Shown one piece after another: positions 60,660-64,000 of a DNA stretch of 64,000 bases. The stretch spans positions 4,580,468-4,644,467 of the forward strand of contig CM029393.1 of assembly GCA_017165825.1 (NCBI GenBank), in the 5' to 3' direction. The translations under genes and the position numbers were made by a program. The first letter of the stretch is position 1. The number at the start of each line of letters is the position of its first letter. The stretch comes from Hepsetus odoe (lineage: Eukaryota > Chordata > Actinopteri > Characiformes > Hepsetidae). The notes under the pieces are model-generated. The model did not search any database, was not told the origin of the DNA, and saw only the letters and a program-made list of their open reading frames with translations.

Positions 60660-60879
60660 AATCCATCTTCTGTCTTCAATGTCCTGGACATGGGAGGGGG
60701 AAGTAGAGTAAAGTGGGAATGGGGAGGATAAGCTGATTTGTGCCATTATCAAGATCTCTCTCTAAAAAAAAGAGAGGCAGTTGTCCTATTTATAAATTTA
60801 TTTATTTCCCAGCAAGACAGGCTGGTAAGACAAGGTTTTCTAGGCTTGACATGAGGGACCAAATCCGACAGCTAATCCT

Positions 60880-61330
60880 GATGGTCAACAATGAAAGCAA
60901 AGTTTGGCCACAAGCCTTTTACGGACAACTTCCTCCATAATTTAGAGCCATCAGTTTAATCCCTGGCGCTTTCTGTCTTGCAAAGACGAATGGCAAAGGG
61001 CACTTGTGACAGTTACGATAAGAGCTGTGGGTCAAAACTGTGATATATTTCATTAGTGGCTCTTTGAAGCCACTGATCAAATTTTGGCATGTTGGGGCCA
61101 ATGTTTCGATTAGGTTATGGCATTTCACAAAAAGATCCATAGGCAGGGCGATTGATTGGTTTTTGTCTTGTGGACGTCAGTCCTTTCAGAGAGCAATAAA
61201 AGGGAATGAACGAGCAAACAAAAAGAAGTTGATCCCCTCCGTTTCACAGATCCATTTGGCAAGAGAAGAGTGAAATGAATGGTGGCCAGAGCGGCGCCCG
61301 CACCTTGGGCAGAGTCTAGTTAAAGAGCGA
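60880..61330. promoter_or_regulatory. Candidate conserved non-coding block
   Basis: Unique sequence with many short factor-like motifs: CAAAGTTTGGCC, TCATTAGTGGCTC, GGGCGATTGATTGG and a CRE-like GACGTCAG. It has no repeat and no credible ORF. Conservation must be tested. Confidence 0.33.
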
Positions 61331-61399
61331 AGCACAGTTTCATTGATCAGTGGTGCTTATCTATCTAAACCCTGTCTGAGAGAGAGGGAGGGATGATGG

Positions 61400-64000
61400 A
61401 AGGAAAGCAGAGGTGGGGGGTAAGAGGGAAGGTGAGTCATACACTCTCTAAAAAAAGTAGAACAAAGTCACACAGGTTATGAAAGGCAATCAGTCATATT
61501 CTCCCTCTTTAATGTCAACATGACACAATATTTTGAAACTTTACCTGCGGTTTCCCTGGAGCGGATTTTCTGTAACAAAAAAGGGTGATTTGCACACTTG
61601 CACAAATGTACACAATCGTATGTATTCTTATGCATTTCTAAATACTGTAATTCCAAAAGGCTAAGATAACCCTGTGCTTTCTTTGTCTAGAGACAAGACC
61701 TTACCAGGTCTTCTGACTTCTTTTATGCAACTTACCTAAAAACAAAGGCCTCAAGAGGCAGAATTAAGCTGTTCTACATTCAGACATTTTACTAATGACA
61801 ACCTTGTCTAGATGCATTAATATCTATATCACCAGCAAAGAGGCATCATATGCTTGCTGCCTAAAGCCATATTGAAAAATGAGAAAAAAAAATCTACAGA
61901 CCTCTCCATTGTGTGATATTTCTTTATGCAAGCCATTGGTCCTCCTGATATGAAGTTGATCAATTCAACAGGTTTTACATAAACATACCCCTAATAGAAC
62001 TTCAAGCTGGATGCTAATTTTAGAATTTAAACAAAAGGCAAAAATACCTCAGTAACTTTTTCTCATCTTTCTTCCCTGCAAGCCACTTTGTCTTCCACAG
62101 GTGAGCGTGGACAGCTAGCCAAATCCCTCCTTCTTCACTTGCGTAGAAAATGGAAAGGGCAGAAAAAAAGAGCAAAGGCAGGAAAAAGCTTTGGTTGTTC
62201 ATACACAAAGCGGGGCAGGGAGGGCGGGAGAAGATGTGGACAGAGGGTGCGTTTGTGGAAGTGGTATCTGGCTGAGGCATTTGAGGCACCGGGGGGGCCA
62301 GGTATAAGTATCCATCAGTGCCCTGTGTCCTCTCACACTGGGCCTTTGGCCCCTGCAAACAAAGCCTCCATTCAGGACACTTACAGCACTGTTTTTTCCC
62401 TCTTCCTTCTCTTTTTCGTCCACTCCTTTTTTTTGGTAAGGAGGCCTGGGTAAACAGGCCTTTGTAAGGACCATGGACACTGATACATTTGTCGCAAATG
62501 AAACTGGACTCTGCCTGCCTATCATGGATGAATCAATATGACTGGCAGAAAAGTAACTAGAGAATGAGTTTAGTTTTTTTTTTAAAGAGCCATTACATCA
62601 AACAGAAAGCCACTTTTCTAAACCTTTGCTGGAGGTAGGCTTTTTGTGTGAGCCTGACATCCCCCCCTAGAGGACAGCCATACAACACAATGTCTTTTTC
62701 TTGGTTTTCTTGGCTAAACAGGCTCTATCCAGGTTATTGCGAATTGATCTTTAGAGACTTGATGCAGAGACAGCCTTTGCTCTCAGTGATGGCCTTTGTG
62801 CCTCCCCGCAGCACTCCTTATTCTTTTCCAAGCTCCTTTTGAGCTGTGCATTAGCCTATTGATCAAACAGCATGGCTCATCCCTCCCTACCTAATTATAT
62901 GCACTATATAAAAAGGGTAATCACTGCTTATTAACAGTCACAACATTATTACACATGCCTTTTACAAAAGCTGCTAATCACATGGGTAGATCCAATCCAA
63001 ACATTAAGCCTACCCAAGCATGCTTCAGGCCACCCAAGGCTTTGAGGAAAAAAAAAAAACAAGTATAAGCATACTCAAAGAAAATAAAAATAAAAATGAG
63101 CATGAGAACATAAGCCTATTTCATCTCCCCTGCTGAGGCCTCCAAATGTGTTGGCTGAGATCAATATACAGTACATATAAAAGGGATGGGGCTGCATGGC
63201 TAAGTTATTTCTTGTCTTGCACTTAAGGATTATCTAAAACCACAAAGCAGCTCAGGTAGGTAGGAGAAGGTCATGGTACTCTTAGAAGAATGCCAGAATG
63301 GAGAAGAGAGCAGGGAGGGGGGAAAGGGAAAATTACTACTGAACAGGAAATGGGTTTCAGCTTAAGGTGAAAATCTTGTAGGGAGCAGAATAAATGAGAA
63401 GGTATAAGTAACTATAAGCCCTCCTCAATAGACAATGAAAAAGCTGGGCATACCAGATTGGGTGGATTCTACAGAACTTTCTAAGAATAAATTCATCAGT
63501 AAAAATGGATTTTTAGAAGAATGCTTTTCTTTCCTCAAAGGTACGTTAAAATGCAGTTTTGAAATCACTTGTTTAGCCTGTTTTAGATTCCTTTCTTTTT
63601 TTTTATTATTTTCCTTTCAGCTTGGCACTCTCAAAGGTTCATCACACCTTATTAAGCTTTTTCTCACACATATGGTGCAAACATTGTTTGTAACCGTTCA
63701 GTTCAGTAAGAGGCTCTCCTGTCTTAGAATAGCCAATTCCCAGCTATGCAAAGCTTATCAAGGGCACACAACTACTTCTTTACCTCATATACCAGACTTG
63801 TTTTTGCTCACTGTCACTTTATGGTAATCAAGTCCCCTGGCGAATATAGAATGTCCTCTTTTTCTCTCCTAATGAGGCCATCCTGTCACTCTCCATAAAT
63901 TAGGAGGGGGGAAGGTCAAGGTGATGTTGGAACACAGCGTCAAAGAAAGGCCAGAGATTACAAGTGGGCATGCCCACAGTGGCCTGTAACAGGGGGCCAA
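61400..64000. other. Intergenic DNA at the right edge, no gene supported
   Basis: Mixed unique sequence. ORFs up to 130 codons (62020-62358, 62088-62453, 63435-63827) have no recognised domain, and two of them overlap on opposite strands. The stretch at 62440-62900 is GC-richer and repeat-free and could contain conserved elements. Confidence 0.4.

Noticed and set aside
62020..62453. Two ORFs of 112 and 121 codons near the right edge
   Set aside because: They overlap on opposite strands, and neither has a recognisable domain or splice context.
63435..63827. 130-codon plus-strand ORF
   Set aside because: Low-complexity Phe/Leu-rich translation of T-rich DNA with no family resemblance or supporting splice sites.

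Overview
The window looks like nuclear DNA from a teleost fish. Genes have introns with GT-AG boundaries, CpG is depleted except in one small island, and the repeats are typical of bony fishes: several Tc1/mariner transposon families, tRNA-derived SINEs, 3' fragments of one LINE family, and LTR pieces. No bacterial or phage gene organisation is present. The species cannot be named from the sequence; an ostariophysan such as a catfish or characin would fit the repeats, but this is a guess.

One protein-coding gene can be built completely. It lies on the minus strand from about 26.1 kb down to 13.7 kb and is a KLHDC8-type kelch-repeat gene, best called klhdc8a. The model has an untranslated first exon in a CpG-rich promoter (about 25.88-26.12 kb), a 6-kb first intron, five coding exons (19799-19424, 19044-18880, 18730-18512, 15256-15155, 14233-14031), and a poly(A) signal at 13756-13761. 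The spliced reading frame is 1065 nt including the stop, giving 354 residues. Seven double-glycine kelch motifs recur with a 48-residue period, broken once by a 56-residue step. All four coding introns are phase 1.

The left flank (1-13.7 kb) is repeat-rich. It holds a perfect 46-bp palindrome, a solo LTR with an intact 5-bp target duplication, a decayed LINE with endonuclease and reverse-transcriptase remnants (minus strand, about 2.2-4.7 kb), three Tc1/mariner remnants, a retroposed tRNA-Glu-like fragment, two SINEs and two more LINE tails. The introns of klhdc8a carry a mariner-type element with a SINE inside it, another SINE with target duplications, and unique CpG-retaining stretches.

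The right flank (26.2-64 kb) has no gene I can support. It contains a second copy of the LTR-like repeat, SINEs and a 5'-truncated retroposon with clear target duplications, a nearly full-length Tc1 element with IR/DR ends interrupted by a SINE, a 5'-truncated Tc1 of another family, LINE fragments and long microsatellites. Between these, mainly from 47.7 to 63 kb, are unique stretches rich in homeodomain-type TAAT cores that look like conserved non-coding sequence. These may be distal enhancers of a gene outside the window. One short exon-like segment at 55534-55632 has both splice signals and an ATG but no recognised product. I found no clearly novel gene system. The points most worth checking are the regular kelch architecture, the solo LTR, the nested transposons, the palindrome and the putative regulatory desert.
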